DNA from: Phycisphaerales bacterium
Lineage (GTDB): Bacteria; Planctomycetota; Phycisphaerae; Sedimentisphaerales; Anaerobacaceae
DNA length: 64,000 nucleotides
Direction: 5' to 3'
Assembly: GCA_003141315.1 (NCBI GenBank)
Contig: PLLP01000024.1
Span: 204,395-268,394, forward strand
Below, in pieces: positions 26,940 to 35,790 of the stretch. The notes below the pieces were generated by a model that ran no database searches, had not been told where the DNA came from, and saw nothing but the letters and a program-made list of their open reading frames with translations. Each line of letters opens with the position of its first letter. Position 1 is the stretch's first letter. A program made the translations under genes and the position numbers.

Positions 26940-28277
26940 TTATACCTTTCCCATCAGTGAAACGACAGGTCTGATTTTCCCACTGGATGTCCGCTGCACA
27001 GCTTTGACTTGTTTGAATTCAACACTCAGTTCGCTCGGAAGATGTTGGGCAATAAGCCCCTCAAAATCTTTCAAATCCTTCGTCGAAAATTTCTCGCTTG
27101 GTACATACTCAACGGTTATATGATCTAATTTGTCTTGGATTATTTGGCTTTCGGCTATGTGGGCAGTACCATAAAGTACGTGGGTCAATATTGCTGGCCC
27201 AAACTTCCTCCCAGATGGTGTCTTTATTGTATCTGCTTCACGTCCAATTACAGATTTAATCACTTGAAAAGCCCTGCCACAGGTACAATTATTATTTGAC
27301 ATGACAACAACATCTCCTATATCGTACCTAATAAGCGGCATGGCCAAATTCCAGAACCCTGTTGAGATTATTTTGCATTTATCGCCAATAGTATCATCGA
27401 TGGGTACCAACTCGGTCAGACCATATTCAGGTATGATGTGATAACAACCGTGTTCGCAAGTATGGATATAGCATACACGTTCAGCACCGCCATAAAAATC
27501 AAATACTTTGCAACCAAACGCTTTTTCTATTGTCTGCCTCATGGACTCAGTTAATACCTCAGATGAAGTTAACGCGGACTTTAGCTTAACCTCGATACCT
27601 GAATCCAAACAGGTTCGCGCAAGAAAATAAACTGCCGACGGATACCCGACAATAGCTTTAACTTTGTATTGCTTCATTAAGAGAGCATAGTCTTGTGCTG
27701 TTTTTTGTGATAGATGATATGTTGAAAGTATTAGTTCTTTCATAAAAGGGTCATACGCAAATAATTGCCCGTCCTGTTTATCAGGCGGCACTATCAGCCT
27801 GCCCGTAAGAAAAGCACATTTATCTGACAAACCGATTCCAGCCCAATCCCACTGCCGCCTGACAAAGGCGTGCTCGTTACCTATCGAAAAGATGTTCCTG
27901 TGGAGCATTAATGGTGTGCCTGTTGTCCCCCCTGTGAAAGCCTTGGCGAGCAGCCAGCGAGGATACATGGTCGAGACGATTGAGTCTCCTGCGAGTAAGA
28001 CATCGTTTTTCGTGAGAATAGGAAACTGTTTTATATCTTCCAGTCGTTTTATGCCTTCAGATTTTATATGATGCTGGTCCATCAGCTTTCGGTAATATGG
28101 CACAGTATTATAGCTGTGTGTAATGAGGCGTTTGAGCAGTTTTAGCTGCAGCTTATCCAATTCCTGCTGACTCCACCATTGCGTTTTTGCCAGTTGTCTC
28201 CGCCGGAACCAGAATGGACCGGCGAAGCGCTTGGAAAGTAGTGCGATTACACCTTTTGCTATGACTTTACAATTCAT
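26940..28277 (-). CDS. PaaK/CapK-like adenylate-forming enzyme
   Basis: A 445-residue protein of the phenylacetate-CoA ligase/coenzyme F390 synthetase family, CapK branch. The phosphate-binding motif TGGTTGTPL lies near residues 114-122, with FDFYGGAERVC and RYDIGDVV (ATP-site Asp) downstream and a metal-site-like cysteine stretch (NNNCTCGRAF). These proteins recur in capsule and exopolysaccharide loci, where they probably activate a carboxylic acid for attachment to sugar. The substrate is unknown. It starts 39 bp after the acyltransferase-like gene. Confidence 0.87.
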   Translation of the reverse strand: MNCKVIAKGVIALLSKRFAGPFWFRRRQLAKTQWWSQQELDKLQLKLLKRLITHSYNTVPYYRKLMDQHHIKSEGIKRLEDIKQFPILTKNDVLLAGDSIVSTMYPRWLLAKAFTGGTTGTPLMLHRNIFSIGNEHAFVRRQWDWAGIGLSDKCAFLTGRLIVPPDKQDGQLFAYDPFMKELILSTYHLSQKTAQDYALLMKQYKVKAIVGYPSAVYFLARTCLDSGIEVKLKSALTSSEVLTESMRQTIEKAFGCKVFDFYGGAERVCYIHTCEHGCYHIIPEYGLTELVPIDDTIGDKCKIISTGFWNLAMPLIRYDIGDVVVMSNNNCTCGRAFQVIKSVIGREADTIKTPSGRKFGPAILTHVLYGTAHIAESQIIQDKLDHITVEYVPSEKFSTKDLKDFEGLIAQHLPSELSVEFKQVKAVQRTSSGKIRPVVSLMGKV

Positions 28278-28316
28278 AATTTGCTGCCTGCCGATTGAAC
28301 CTGCCGCTGTCCCCGG

Positions 28317-29582
28317 CTATAAACAAAATTGGGTGCGAATCCATATTTTCCACAAAGGCCGAGGTTTCAGCTTCAGCCAGAGAGTAACCCTGCGAAACCA
28401 TATTTTGTGATACACAATATTAAGAAGCCCTGCCAAAATGCGGAAGATAAAGACTCGAATCATCACGGGTAATCTCCTGGGAATAATATAAAGACCTCTA
28501 ATCGGGAAAAGTTTCCCGCCGAGCCGGAGTTTATATTCGTCCTTGCCTTGCATCATATCAATGTAATTGACGTTTTCTTTGGTCGCGTTCTTGACCTGCT
28601 CTTCGTAAAGAATGGTCCCAATGTTTATGCTATGGTCGAGATAAGGTAACTGCTCGATATCAGCACGTGCGTTAAGAATCGCATAATATAGATTTCCGAA
28701 TTTGTAGTCGTACTCATAGCCCAGAGGGCAATCTCCCAGTCTTATCTGCAACAACCTCAGTCTGTTCTTTTGCAACTGAACTTTAGCTGTTTCGAAATGA
28801 AAATTGTGAGCGTCCGGCCAATCCGCAAAATGACCTAATTTGCCCAATTTCTGCCAATGGGATTGATGCATTTGAACAAAACCGACAAAAATCTCCTCAA
28901 AGTTGTCCAACGTTGCAAGATTCGAAATAAACGGCAGTTTCTTATCACATGCAACTTGTAATAAGTCTTTATAACTTCGTTTAATAGTGCGTCTTTGGTT
29001 CTTGCTGAGACTATCAATCTGTTTTTCCAAACTTTCCGATAACTTGACGTACGTTTGATTACCATTAAGTTTGCTCAGTACATAGTTGGAACTCCCGAAA
29101 GACCGAATTAAAGCATCTTTTAGATTATCGTAATGACCATAAAGGCCGGCGATGGGACCTATGTGCAAAATATCCCATTTTTCCCCGGCAAGTGATTCAA
29201 AGAATCTTTGCAAAACTGGTTTTATATAGTCGCTAAGCACAGGTATAGTTATTTGGTCTCCTGTAAAATCTGAAGACACGATTTTAGCTGCTCTTACGAA
29301 CACAGGACCCAGCCAAATTCTCTCAAAGAACAAAGGTATTATGCCGACTAATTTATCTTTATCGTCGAAGAACAGGGAAACCTGTAGCCTGCGCCCTCCG
29401 CCGTAGTATTTCCACCAGATTCGGCACCAATCATATGTCAAAAAAATATCACCACCTGCTAATTCAACAAAATCATCCCATTTCTGTTGAATAGGCTCCA
29501 ACTGCTCGAAATTATCACAGAGGCGGACTTTTACAGCTTTTTCAGGATTTACGTCCATTTTATTGGTATGCAGGTTAATCAC
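28317..29582 (-). CDS. CelD/BcsL-type GNAT acyltransferase
   Basis: A 421-residue protein of the Acetyltransf_6 (PF13480) type. An N-terminal half with DIFLTYDWCRIWWKYYGGGR leads to an acceptor-recognition region and a central LSKNQRRTIKRSYKDLL motif, followed by a GNAT-like half (LGYEYDYKFGNLYYAILNA). Relatives include BcsL/CelD and FemAB-like aminoacyltransferases in cellulose and PEP-CTERM exopolysaccharide loci. It may acylate the polysaccharide or a sugar nucleotide. It is one of three such genes in the operon. Confidence 0.8.
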   Translation of the reverse strand: MINLHTNKMDVNPEKAVKVRLCDNFEQLEPIQQKWDDFVELAGGDIFLTYDWCRIWWKYYGGGRRLQVSLFFDDKDKLVGIIPLFFERIWLGPVFVRAAKIVSSDFTGDQITIPVLSDYIKPVLQRFFESLAGEKWDILHIGPIAGLYGHYDNLKDALIRSFGSSNYVLSKLNGNQTYVKLSESLEKQIDSLSKNQRRTIKRSYKDLLQVACDKKLPFISNLATLDNFEEIFVGFVQMHQSHWQKLGKLGHFADWPDAHNFHFETAKVQLQKNRLRLLQIRLGDCPLGYEYDYKFGNLYYAILNARADIEQLPYLDHSINIGTILYEEQVKNATKENVNYIDMMQGKDEYKLRLGGKLFPIRGLYIIPRRLPVMIRVFIFRILAGLLNIVYHKIWFRRVTLWLKLKPRPLWKIWIRTQFCL

Positions 29583-29592
29583 TTTTCAAGGG

Positions 29593-30624
29593 CTACTTTT
29601 TGAAGAGATTGTATATTTTCTCGGAGATATGCCAAACTGCTTTGGCACGTGAGTTCGCACAGGCTTCGAAAGCCCCGATATAGACAGCCTCATCCGCTCC
29701 CATTCTTGACTCGAATTTATAAACACTAGGGTTATTTTTGGGGTCAATTCCTCCGAGGTCATATCTTTTCATACCAGCACGTTTAGCGGCTATCAACGCC
29801 TTCCACCAAACCAGATAGGACGACCCTAACTGCAAACCTTCTTCACTGCTTGCCTGGAAAATCCCGACTGCAGTATCGCCCATGTAGCTGGTGACATCGG
29901 CTGTTAGAGGCCGGCCGTTATAATAAGCCAGCACTACATTCATCTTTTGTCCCAGCGGCAACAACCGCTGAGTTCTGATAAATAGCTGCATGTCAAGGCC
30001 TTTGAATCTTTTTCGTTTTTGAGCACTCATATATAGTCCGTCCAAGACCCTAAAATATTCCTCGTCTGACCCTTCTTTAATCTCAATATTATTGCGTTCA
30101 GCTCTTTTGAGAAAGCTGTGCCATTTACGATGAAATTTGCTTCGCATTTGATCCTCACTTATATTCAACGGGAACATCATAGTATGATAGGGCTTGACTG
30201 AGTGAGTTGGTTGAAATCCGCTTGATACCAGCATCTCTAATAATTCCTGGCCAGTTTCATCGGCACAAACATTTGGTGCAATTCTCAGCACATTTACTTT
30301 AGGTCCAACGTATAAGCTGCGAAGGGCTTGCAGCACCTCGATGGAACATTTCAATGTTCCATCGGCAGCGCGAACCAATGGCCCCCATTGTATATAACCT
30401 ATTTTGAGACCCAGAGGTTTGATATCTTTCATCCGCACATGTCCCATAGTCACTGGCAGTCCTTTCTCATCCTTGATAATGACCCTGCTTAATTTTTGAC
30501 CATCCAATTCCGCTCGTGTCTGCTGATATGGCCAGGTCTGGTATATGCTATAGTCGGCGAAACTGCCGGCATATCGTTCCCAGTCTTGATTAGTTATGTT
30601 ATCAATCAGTGACATATAAGCCAT
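29593..30624 (-). CDS. FemAB-like aminoacyl/acyl transferase
   Basis: A 343-residue protein with a tandem-GNAT FemAB layout: an N-terminal GNAT half with FADYSIYQTWPYQQTRAELD, a basic RSKFHRKWHSFLKRAERN motif at about residues 160-180, and a C-terminal AVGIFQASSEEGLQLGSSYL ... YDLGGIDP region typical of FemX/lipid II-type enzymes. FemAB proteins are hallmarks of PEP-CTERM exopolysaccharide loci, where their acceptor is unproven. It lies 10 bp upstream of the CelD-like gene and is cotranscribed. Confidence 0.87.
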   Translation of the reverse strand: MAYMSLIDNITNQDWERYAGSFADYSIYQTWPYQQTRAELDGQKLSRVIIKDEKGLPVTMGHVRMKDIKPLGLKIGYIQWGPLVRAADGTLKCSIEVLQALRSLYVGPKVNVLRIAPNVCADETGQELLEMLVSSGFQPTHSVKPYHTMMFPLNISEDQMRSKFHRKWHSFLKRAERNNIEIKEGSDEEYFRVLDGLYMSAQKRKRFKGLDMQLFIRTQRLLPLGQKMNVVLAYYNGRPLTADVTSYMGDTAVGIFQASSEEGLQLGSSYLVWWKALIAAKRAGMKRYDLGGIDPKNNPSVYKFESRMGADEAVYIGAFEACANSRAKAVWHISEKIYNLFKK

Positions 30625-30642
30625 TCAGGTCGCTCCTTGTTC

Positions 30643-31428
30643 TTAGTATCTCAACAGTTTCCTTTTGATGGTCATTACAGAGCCTACTATTTGATATGCT
30701 CCGCCGACTTTAAGCTTGAACTTAAATAGGCTGTCTTTAAGAGAGACGGCGACACGACCGATTTGCATAGTGTCTGCCGAGGTATTTACTATGAAAGGCT
30801 CAATAGTGAAACCGAGCCGATAGCCAGCTCGTCTAGCGGCGTTACAAACTCTTGAGTTGTAAGCTCCATGTGGATAGCTGATGCCGCAAACTTCGTAACC
30901 GAGGATTTTTTCTAATGCCAATTTCGAGTTAGATAATTCAGCTTTTAGGGTATTATCGTTTAATTCAGTCAAAATGGGGTGCGAGATTGTATGCGAGAGA
31001 ATCTCAAAACCATACTTATTAGCCTCTATTAGCTGTTTTTCGTTCATCACAATATCATTTTTATCCGGAGAATTTTCGGGAATATTCCATCTGGGTGGCT
31101 GGCCTAGATTGCCGGTCGGTATGAAGATTGAGGCTGGCAGACTATGTTTTTTTAGCACCGGCAGGGCGTTTTCAAAAACGCTTACAAAAGCGTCATCGAA
31201 TGTTATCGCGGCAATCGGATTGACCCCATCCATAGAAGCTGTAAGTATTTCGGATGCCTTGACAACTTTGCAATTACTTGCCAGGTAGGCCATTTGTTTT
31301 TCGAAACTGCCGATGTCCTGTTTTTTTACCGAATGGTAGTACATTACGATTCGACAGGGCTTTTTCCGGGCCACAGACGAAGTGGCAGCGTAAGTTATTG
31401 CCAGGACTGTCTTTACTATTTCCTTCAT
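30643..31428 (-). CDS. Polysaccharide deacetylase (NodB-like), variant motifs
   Basis: A 261-residue CE4-family protein. ITFDDAF supplies the catalytic and metal Asp pair near residue 77, SHTISH supplies the metal His pair near 145, and SYPHGAY stands where RxPxG normally lies. This resembles the IcaB/PgaB-like branch of short deacetylases. An uncleaved N-terminal hydrophobic stretch (TVLAITYAATSSVA) may target it to the membrane. It may remove N-acetyl groups from the growing exopolysaccharide. A second deacetylase at 32414 has canonical motifs, so the two may act on different residues. Confidence 0.88.
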   Translation of the reverse strand: MKEIVKTVLAITYAATSSVARKKPCRIVMYYHSVKKQDIGSFEKQMAYLASNCKVVKASEILTASMDGVNPIAAITFDDAFVSVFENALPVLKKHSLPASIFIPTGNLGQPPRWNIPENSPDKNDIVMNEKQLIEANKYGFEILSHTISHPILTELNDNTLKAELSNSKLALEKILGYEVCGISYPHGAYNSRVCNAARRAGYRLGFTIEPFIVNTSADTMQIGRVAVSLKDSLFKFKLKVGGAYQIVGSVMTIKRKLLRY

Positions 31429-31462
31429 ATAAGCGAGAGCTTCATTCGTAGTATTCTACTTT

Positions 31463-32413
31463 TTATGGTTCCAGGCCGAAGGCACAATATTTGAACACGA
31501 CCCACTGTTTTTGTTTTTCCTTCAACTCGTAAGTGACATTTTGTCGCGCGATAGTTTTTCTAAACAGTCTCAGCACAATTTCAAGATATCGGCAAGCAGT
31601 GTAGAAAACCAGCAGCAAGCGTGCGAGGAAGTAGTGAATTGTGCTATAGTGTTTCTTGAAGAAAAGCAAGATGCTTTTTTTCATTTGAACTTCCAACTGC
31701 AATTCTTTTGTTTTGCTGCTATGTCCGCCTCCACCGAGGTGAAGTATCACTGCGCCCGGCCAAAACAACATTTTCCAGCCGGCTTTTGAAAATCGATAGC
31801 ACCAGTCAGTTTCTTCGCAATACAGGAAATAATCCTCGTCCATCACCCCAACTTCATCTATAGCCTCATGTCTGACAAGCATAAACATTCCCGAAACGAC
31901 ATCGACCTGGCGTTCACTATCACGTTGCCACCATCGTATATCCTCACGATCAAAAAATCTGTTCTTTTTGAAACATCTCGCCAATCCAGACGAACGCAGA
32001 AAAAGGTTGAGCAAGCTGGGAAATTGAAAACAGGTCATCTGAACCTTATCAGGGTTTTCTCTGACTTGACAACCGATAACCGCTGCTTCCGGATGCTTAT
32101 CAGCATACCGGACGGTCTTTTCAATAGCTGCATCACAAATTAATGTGTCACTATTCAGAACTAACACATATCGGCCATGAGCAATTCTTATCCCATCGTT
32201 AATAGCTGCCGCATAACCACGGTTGGTTGGCTCGACAATGAGAATAACTTCAGGAAATTCAGACCGCACCATTTCACAAGAACCGTCTGATGAAGCATTA
32301 TCAATCACAATAATTTCGTAATTTACACTACCGGCCTGCTCATAAATCGACGCAATACAATTCCGAAGCAGTTCTTTTGTGTTCCAGTTAACTATAATTG
32401 CAGATACGTCCAA
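31463..32413 (-). CDS. GT2 glycosyltransferase, rhamnosyltransferase-like
   Basis: A 316-residue GT-A enzyme: VSAIIVNWNTKELL at the start, IIVIDNASSDGS, VLVLNSDT (DxD variant) near residue 92, and SGMFMLVRHEAIDEVGVMDE then CEETDWCYRF, the ED-type catalytic region. The architecture matches RfbF/WbbL rhamnosyltransferases. The C-terminal ~50 residues are basic and amphipathic, which would hold it to the membrane. It starts one base before the deacetylase stop, so the two are coupled. Confidence 0.9.
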   Translation of the reverse strand: MDVSAIIVNWNTKELLRNCIASIYEQAGSVNYEIIVIDNASSDGSCEMVRSEFPEVILIVEPTNRGYAAAINDGIRIAHGRYVLVLNSDTLICDAAIEKTVRYADKHPEAAVIGCQVRENPDKVQMTCFQFPSLLNLFLRSSGLARCFKKNRFFDREDIRWWQRDSERQVDVVSGMFMLVRHEAIDEVGVMDEDYFLYCEETDWCYRFSKAGWKMLFWPGAVILHLGGGGHSSKTKELQLEVQMKKSILLFFKKHYSTIHYFLARLLLVFYTACRYLEIVLRLFRKTIARQNVTYELKEKQKQWVVFKYCAFGLEP

Positions 32414-33088
32414 CTAATTCCCCCTTTTGTCTCGGCTAAACAATTCTGAGCAGGTCAATACTTGCATGCCGGTCTGCTGAGCCATTGCCAAAGCCAACCT
32501 GACTGACTCAAGGATTAATGGGTCTAACGTGTCATCAGAACGATCAAAATCATGAGCTAACGAGACTGCTCCGCCGGCTTTCTCCGCCAGATGTGCAATT
32601 CTGCAGGTGTCAATTGTTTCTAGCCAGGTGTCACCTAAATCCGAAGACCAGTAGATAATCGGAACCCTGCGAATCCATAGATACAAAAGTAAAACAAGGT
32701 TTAACCTTCCCCTGGGTGGCCGGAATGGATATGTACTATGATTGTTACCTAAAGCAACATTAATTGCCTGCCAGCCTCGTTTTATGTCCTTTAATGCACG
32801 AACAGGCGAAGTTGTCCAATAGTCAAGGTGGTCGTAACCATGCGAACATATTTCGTGACCCCGTGTTGCTATTTGTTGGACAATTTCTTCCCGGCCTGCA
32901 ATATTTCTGCCAAGTAGGAAAAAAGTGGCTTTGGCGTTATATTCAGCAAGCAGTTTGAGAATAGCCGGCGTTAATCTATTGCCTGGGCCGTCGTCAAAAG
33001 TGAGAACAAGTGTCCTCACTTTTGCAGCTTTCCGTCCAAGCAGTATTCGCAAATATCTTCCATAAATTAAGGGGACACCTGCATACAT
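32414..33088 (-). CDS. Polysaccharide deacetylase (canonical CE4), probable N-terminal membrane anchor upstream
   Basis: All CE4 motifs are present: LTFDDGPG (metal Asp), SHGYDH (metal His pair), RPPRGR (Arg/Pro motif), WSSDLGDTW and LAHDFD. It would de-N-acetylate the polysaccharide. From ATG 33088 the product begins at MYAGVPLIYG, but the frame stays open upstream and encodes IIIIITLVGLIFFIFVL, a clear membrane helix. No ATG, GTG or TTG lies in that extension. GGGAGGT at 33149-33155 sits about 9 nt before an ATC codon at 33137-33139, so initiation at a rare ATC/ATT/ATA codon, or a sequence error, is possible. The ATG is used here conservatively. Confidence 0.85.
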   Translation of the reverse strand: MYAGVPLIYGRYLRILLGRKAAKVRTLVLTFDDGPGNRLTPAILKLLAEYNAKATFFLLGRNIAGREEIVQQIATRGHEICSHGYDHLDYWTTSPVRALKDIKRGWQAINVALGNNHSTYPFRPPRGRLNLVLLLYLWIRRVPIIYWSSDLGDTWLETIDTCRIAHLAEKAGGAVSLAHDFDRSDDTLDPLILESVRLALAMAQQTGMQVLTCSELFSRDKRGN

Positions 33089-33126
33089 AAGAACGAAGAT
33101 GAAGAAAATAAGTCCAACTAGTGTGA

Positions 33127-34398
33127 TTATAATGATGATTTTGGTTTACCTCCCGGATTGATTATTTGCTTGGCGGTGCTTTGTTGTAATAAACTGCGCC
33201 AGCATCGTTTTATCCAATTGAGCATGCCTACTCTGTTGACGATATACTTTAAGCCAGAGTCCAGAGCCAGCATTATGGTTTGTAGTGTATTGATAAGTAT
33301 TGGATAAGGCCTCGGCGCAAAAATGTAGACAGAGGCTTCCATCCAATGCTCGTTACAATATTGTTGTTTGTACGGTGCATCGCCAAAGCCAAAATCAAAG
33401 TAATCTGTAGCCCCTTCCTGGCATAGGATTTCCAACACTTTCAGCAAAGTGACGGTGCCAACGTTCAAATCCTTCCATTTCGAATCATAACCGGTTGCTT
33501 CGCCAAAATAGGTCCTGCCATATTTTAAGGCATATTCGAAAGCTGTGGGCTCTTCGTTTATGTAGAGAATATGCACTCGAAACCACCCCTTTGTGGCGGC
33601 CGTATTTAATAAGATATGATTCTGCAGGGTATCCGCAAAGCCAGCCCCTAAAGCATGCTGGTAGGTATTTTTTGAGATGTATGTAACGTCCCTTATGGCT
33701 TGGGGCACATCCTCAAGTTTGCTATAGGTGTGTATTCTAACTTTTCCAGGGTATTTCTTTCCCAGTTTGTTGAGATGGCTCTTTAGATTGCTCCGAGTAT
33801 TTTTAGAGAGTGACGCAAAAAATTCCTCCATATTCTTGGGTATGAGCATTCGCCAGTGAGGTTCAATCACCGGGAATTGGTCGCGGCACGGAAGAGTTGG
33901 CATCTTGCGAACCTGCCGATAAAAAGCCGAGTCCACACGGAGATGATTAAAGAAGATCAAATCTGCTTGGCCCTGTTGTAGTAGACTCATTAATTCCCGA
34001 ACCAATAGCGCACTGGTACCCTCATCTGGTTGACCGAGGACGCCGCCGTATACTACCGTCATACTGCGGAGTTTCGGCTTCATGATTGTTTTATATCCCA
34101 CCCGCAAGGGGATGGCGTGTCTCTCCAGCCGGCCTATGACCATGGCCCGAGGCTGGCTATTATGATAAAAAATCATAATGTAGGGTTTCACTTCGTGGTC
34201 TGCTGAATGTATCACTGAAAGGTACCGGTCTATGTTGGCGTTAAGTTTGGGGAAACTTTCATTTTGCTGCATCTGCTCCCATAACGGTCGAATCGCATTG
34301 ATTTGGTTAAGAGTTCTTGCAATGGATATTTTCCAGCCGTCATCGTATTTTGTGTCTGCTGTTGGCGGGTCGGTTATGATATATCCTTGGTCAGGCAT
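33127..34398 (-). CDS. FemAB/CelD-like acyltransferase
   Basis: A 423-residue protein of the PF13480-type GNAT group: LNQINAIRPLWEQMQQNESF near residue 30, ASLSKNTRSNLKSHLNKLGK (acceptor-basic motif) near 215, and EPTAFEYALKYGRTYFGEAT, then DYFDFGFGDAPYKQQYC near the C-terminus. It is the third such enzyme in the operon. The family transfers acyl or aminoacyl groups in envelope polymers, and the acceptor here is unknown. It lies 24 bp after the polymerase gene. Its 3' end overlaps the putative membrane-anchor coding extension of the next gene. Confidence 0.8.
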   Translation of the reverse strand: MPDQGYIITDPPTADTKYDDGWKISIARTLNQINAIRPLWEQMQQNESFPKLNANIDRYLSVIHSADHEVKPYIMIFYHNSQPRAMVIGRLERHAIPLRVGYKTIMKPKLRSMTVVYGGVLGQPDEGTSALLVRELMSLLQQGQADLIFFNHLRVDSAFYRQVRKMPTLPCRDQFPVIEPHWRMLIPKNMEEFFASLSKNTRSNLKSHLNKLGKKYPGKVRIHTYSKLEDVPQAIRDVTYISKNTYQHALGAGFADTLQNHILLNTAATKGWFRVHILYINEEPTAFEYALKYGRTYFGEATGYDSKWKDLNVGTVTLLKVLEILCQEGATDYFDFGFGDAPYKQQYCNEHWMEASVYIFAPRPYPILINTLQTIMLALDSGLKYIVNRVGMLNWIKRCWRSLLQQSTAKQIINPGGKPKSSL

Positions 34399-34422
34399 TT
34401 AATTTATTCCTGTGCGTGAGAG

Positions 34423-35790
34423 TCAGATATGGTAAGGTTGTATTTCTGCAGTCTGCTTTTCAAGGCATAAAAGATTCCGCCTATCCTTTATCAGTGATAG
34501 GTTGTTTTCTGCAGCAATCATCATGGGGGCTGTGCCGGCGCAGGCGAGCATTATAAAAAAGACGCTGGTAGGCTGTCCGAATAATGCCACGGAAAATGAG
34601 GCAACCAACAGGCCGAACAATGCTCCGGACATACACCAAATAAGCCATCTATCCGAGTTTTGAGTGCATATTTTGAAAGCGTCAGCAAGATTCCTACAGG
34701 CTGTGACAACAACTGCCAGGAAGGGTATTAGTCCTATCAATCCAAAACATGAGAGGACGAACAAATAGTGATTTGTGATATCAGTCAGCTCACCTTCTCC
34801 ATACATTTTAGCGCCCCAGCCTGGGTCGGCATCTCCGAATCCTGTGAGCCAGTGACCTGACATGCCGCCTTTAAATAGAGCTACTTCCACCAGAAGACTG
34901 CGATGGCGAGCAGTTCCGGCATCGAAAGTAAACTGGCCGAGGATGTCATAAAAGTGCCGGTTGCTTATGATCTCCACAATGCTGCACATCAAGATGATTA
35001 TTGTTAAAGCTATCCTCCAATACCGGCGGTAGTGATAAAAAGCAATAAAAATGGCAGCCAACAGGGCAGCCAAAAAAGGGCCGCTTGACATCGAAGAAAA
35101 AACGCCGATACCCATAAGGGTTATCCCGAGCGAATACAATATCTTATTGCCTTTTTTCTCTTTAAGCAGGCCGGCACACATAGGTCCAAACATTGCAAAA
35201 AATAGACCGAACATAATTGACATAGAAAAGGTTACATCCGCACGATACAAACCGTGTCTTGCTATCGGAGTATAGGTGGACCCTCCCCATGCAGAGTATT
35301 CTTCCAGAAATCCAACCGGATTTTTCCCTGTCAAACACTGGTAAAAGCCGATTATCGCCAGAGGCGCCGCTATAATCAGAACAGCTTTAAGCAGCGTTAA
35401 ATACTGCTGTTTACTTCTTATTATTAACCGGACGGCGAAGTATGGCAAAACCATATCAAAGATTGCCCCGCCACGGTTCTCCATGAATGCTTCCAGAGAT
35501 TGAGTTGTTGTGGCTCCTGCCAGAATCTCAGCTAAGAAGTATATAATCACAAGCTTGTCAAGCAGTATGAGTTTAAACCGATTGGGCCTATCCGTTTGAA
35601 TAAACAGCTTGCCGAGTACCGCCAGGATTACTATTCGGCGGACTGTGAAATCAATAGTTCCTATTGAAATTGCCAGATACGATGGGTACCAGACCAGTGC
35701 CGCAATGTACACTACGAGCCCATACAGGGGCGGTAAAAAGAGTACCAAAGCAGTTGCTATCGCTGCAACTATGGAAGTTAAAGATTGCAC
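34423..35790 (-). CDS. Wzy/O-antigen-ligase-like polymerase
   Basis: A 455-residue protein with about ten to twelve membrane helices and a large loop near residues 285-320 (TARHRSLLVEVALFKGGMSG then HWLTGFGDADPGWGAKMYGE), the profile of Wzy/WaaL-type polymerases (PF04932). It would polymerise lipid-linked repeat units delivered by the Wzx flippase, on the periplasmic side. Its ATG overlaps the FrhB-like stop by one base. The alternative role as ligase is less likely because Wzx and Wzc are in the same operon. Confidence 0.85.
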   Translation of the reverse strand: MQSLTSIVAAIATALVLFLPPLYGLVVYIAALVWYPSYLAISIGTIDFTVRRIVILAVLGKLFIQTDRPNRFKLILLDKLVIIYFLAEILAGATTTQSLEAFMENRGGAIFDMVLPYFAVRLIIRSKQQYLTLLKAVLIIAAPLAIIGFYQCLTGKNPVGFLEEYSAWGGSTYTPIARHGLYRADVTFSMSIMFGLFFAMFGPMCAGLLKEKKGNKILYSLGITLMGIGVFSSMSSGPFLAALLAAIFIAFYHYRRYWRIALTIIILMCSIVEIISNRHFYDILGQFTFDAGTARHRSLLVEVALFKGGMSGHWLTGFGDADPGWGAKMYGEGELTDITNHYLFVLSCFGLIGLIPFLAVVVTACRNLADAFKICTQNSDRWLIWCMSGALFGLLVASFSVALFGQPTSVFFIMLACAGTAPMMIAAENNLSLIKDRRNLLCLEKQTAEIQPYHI

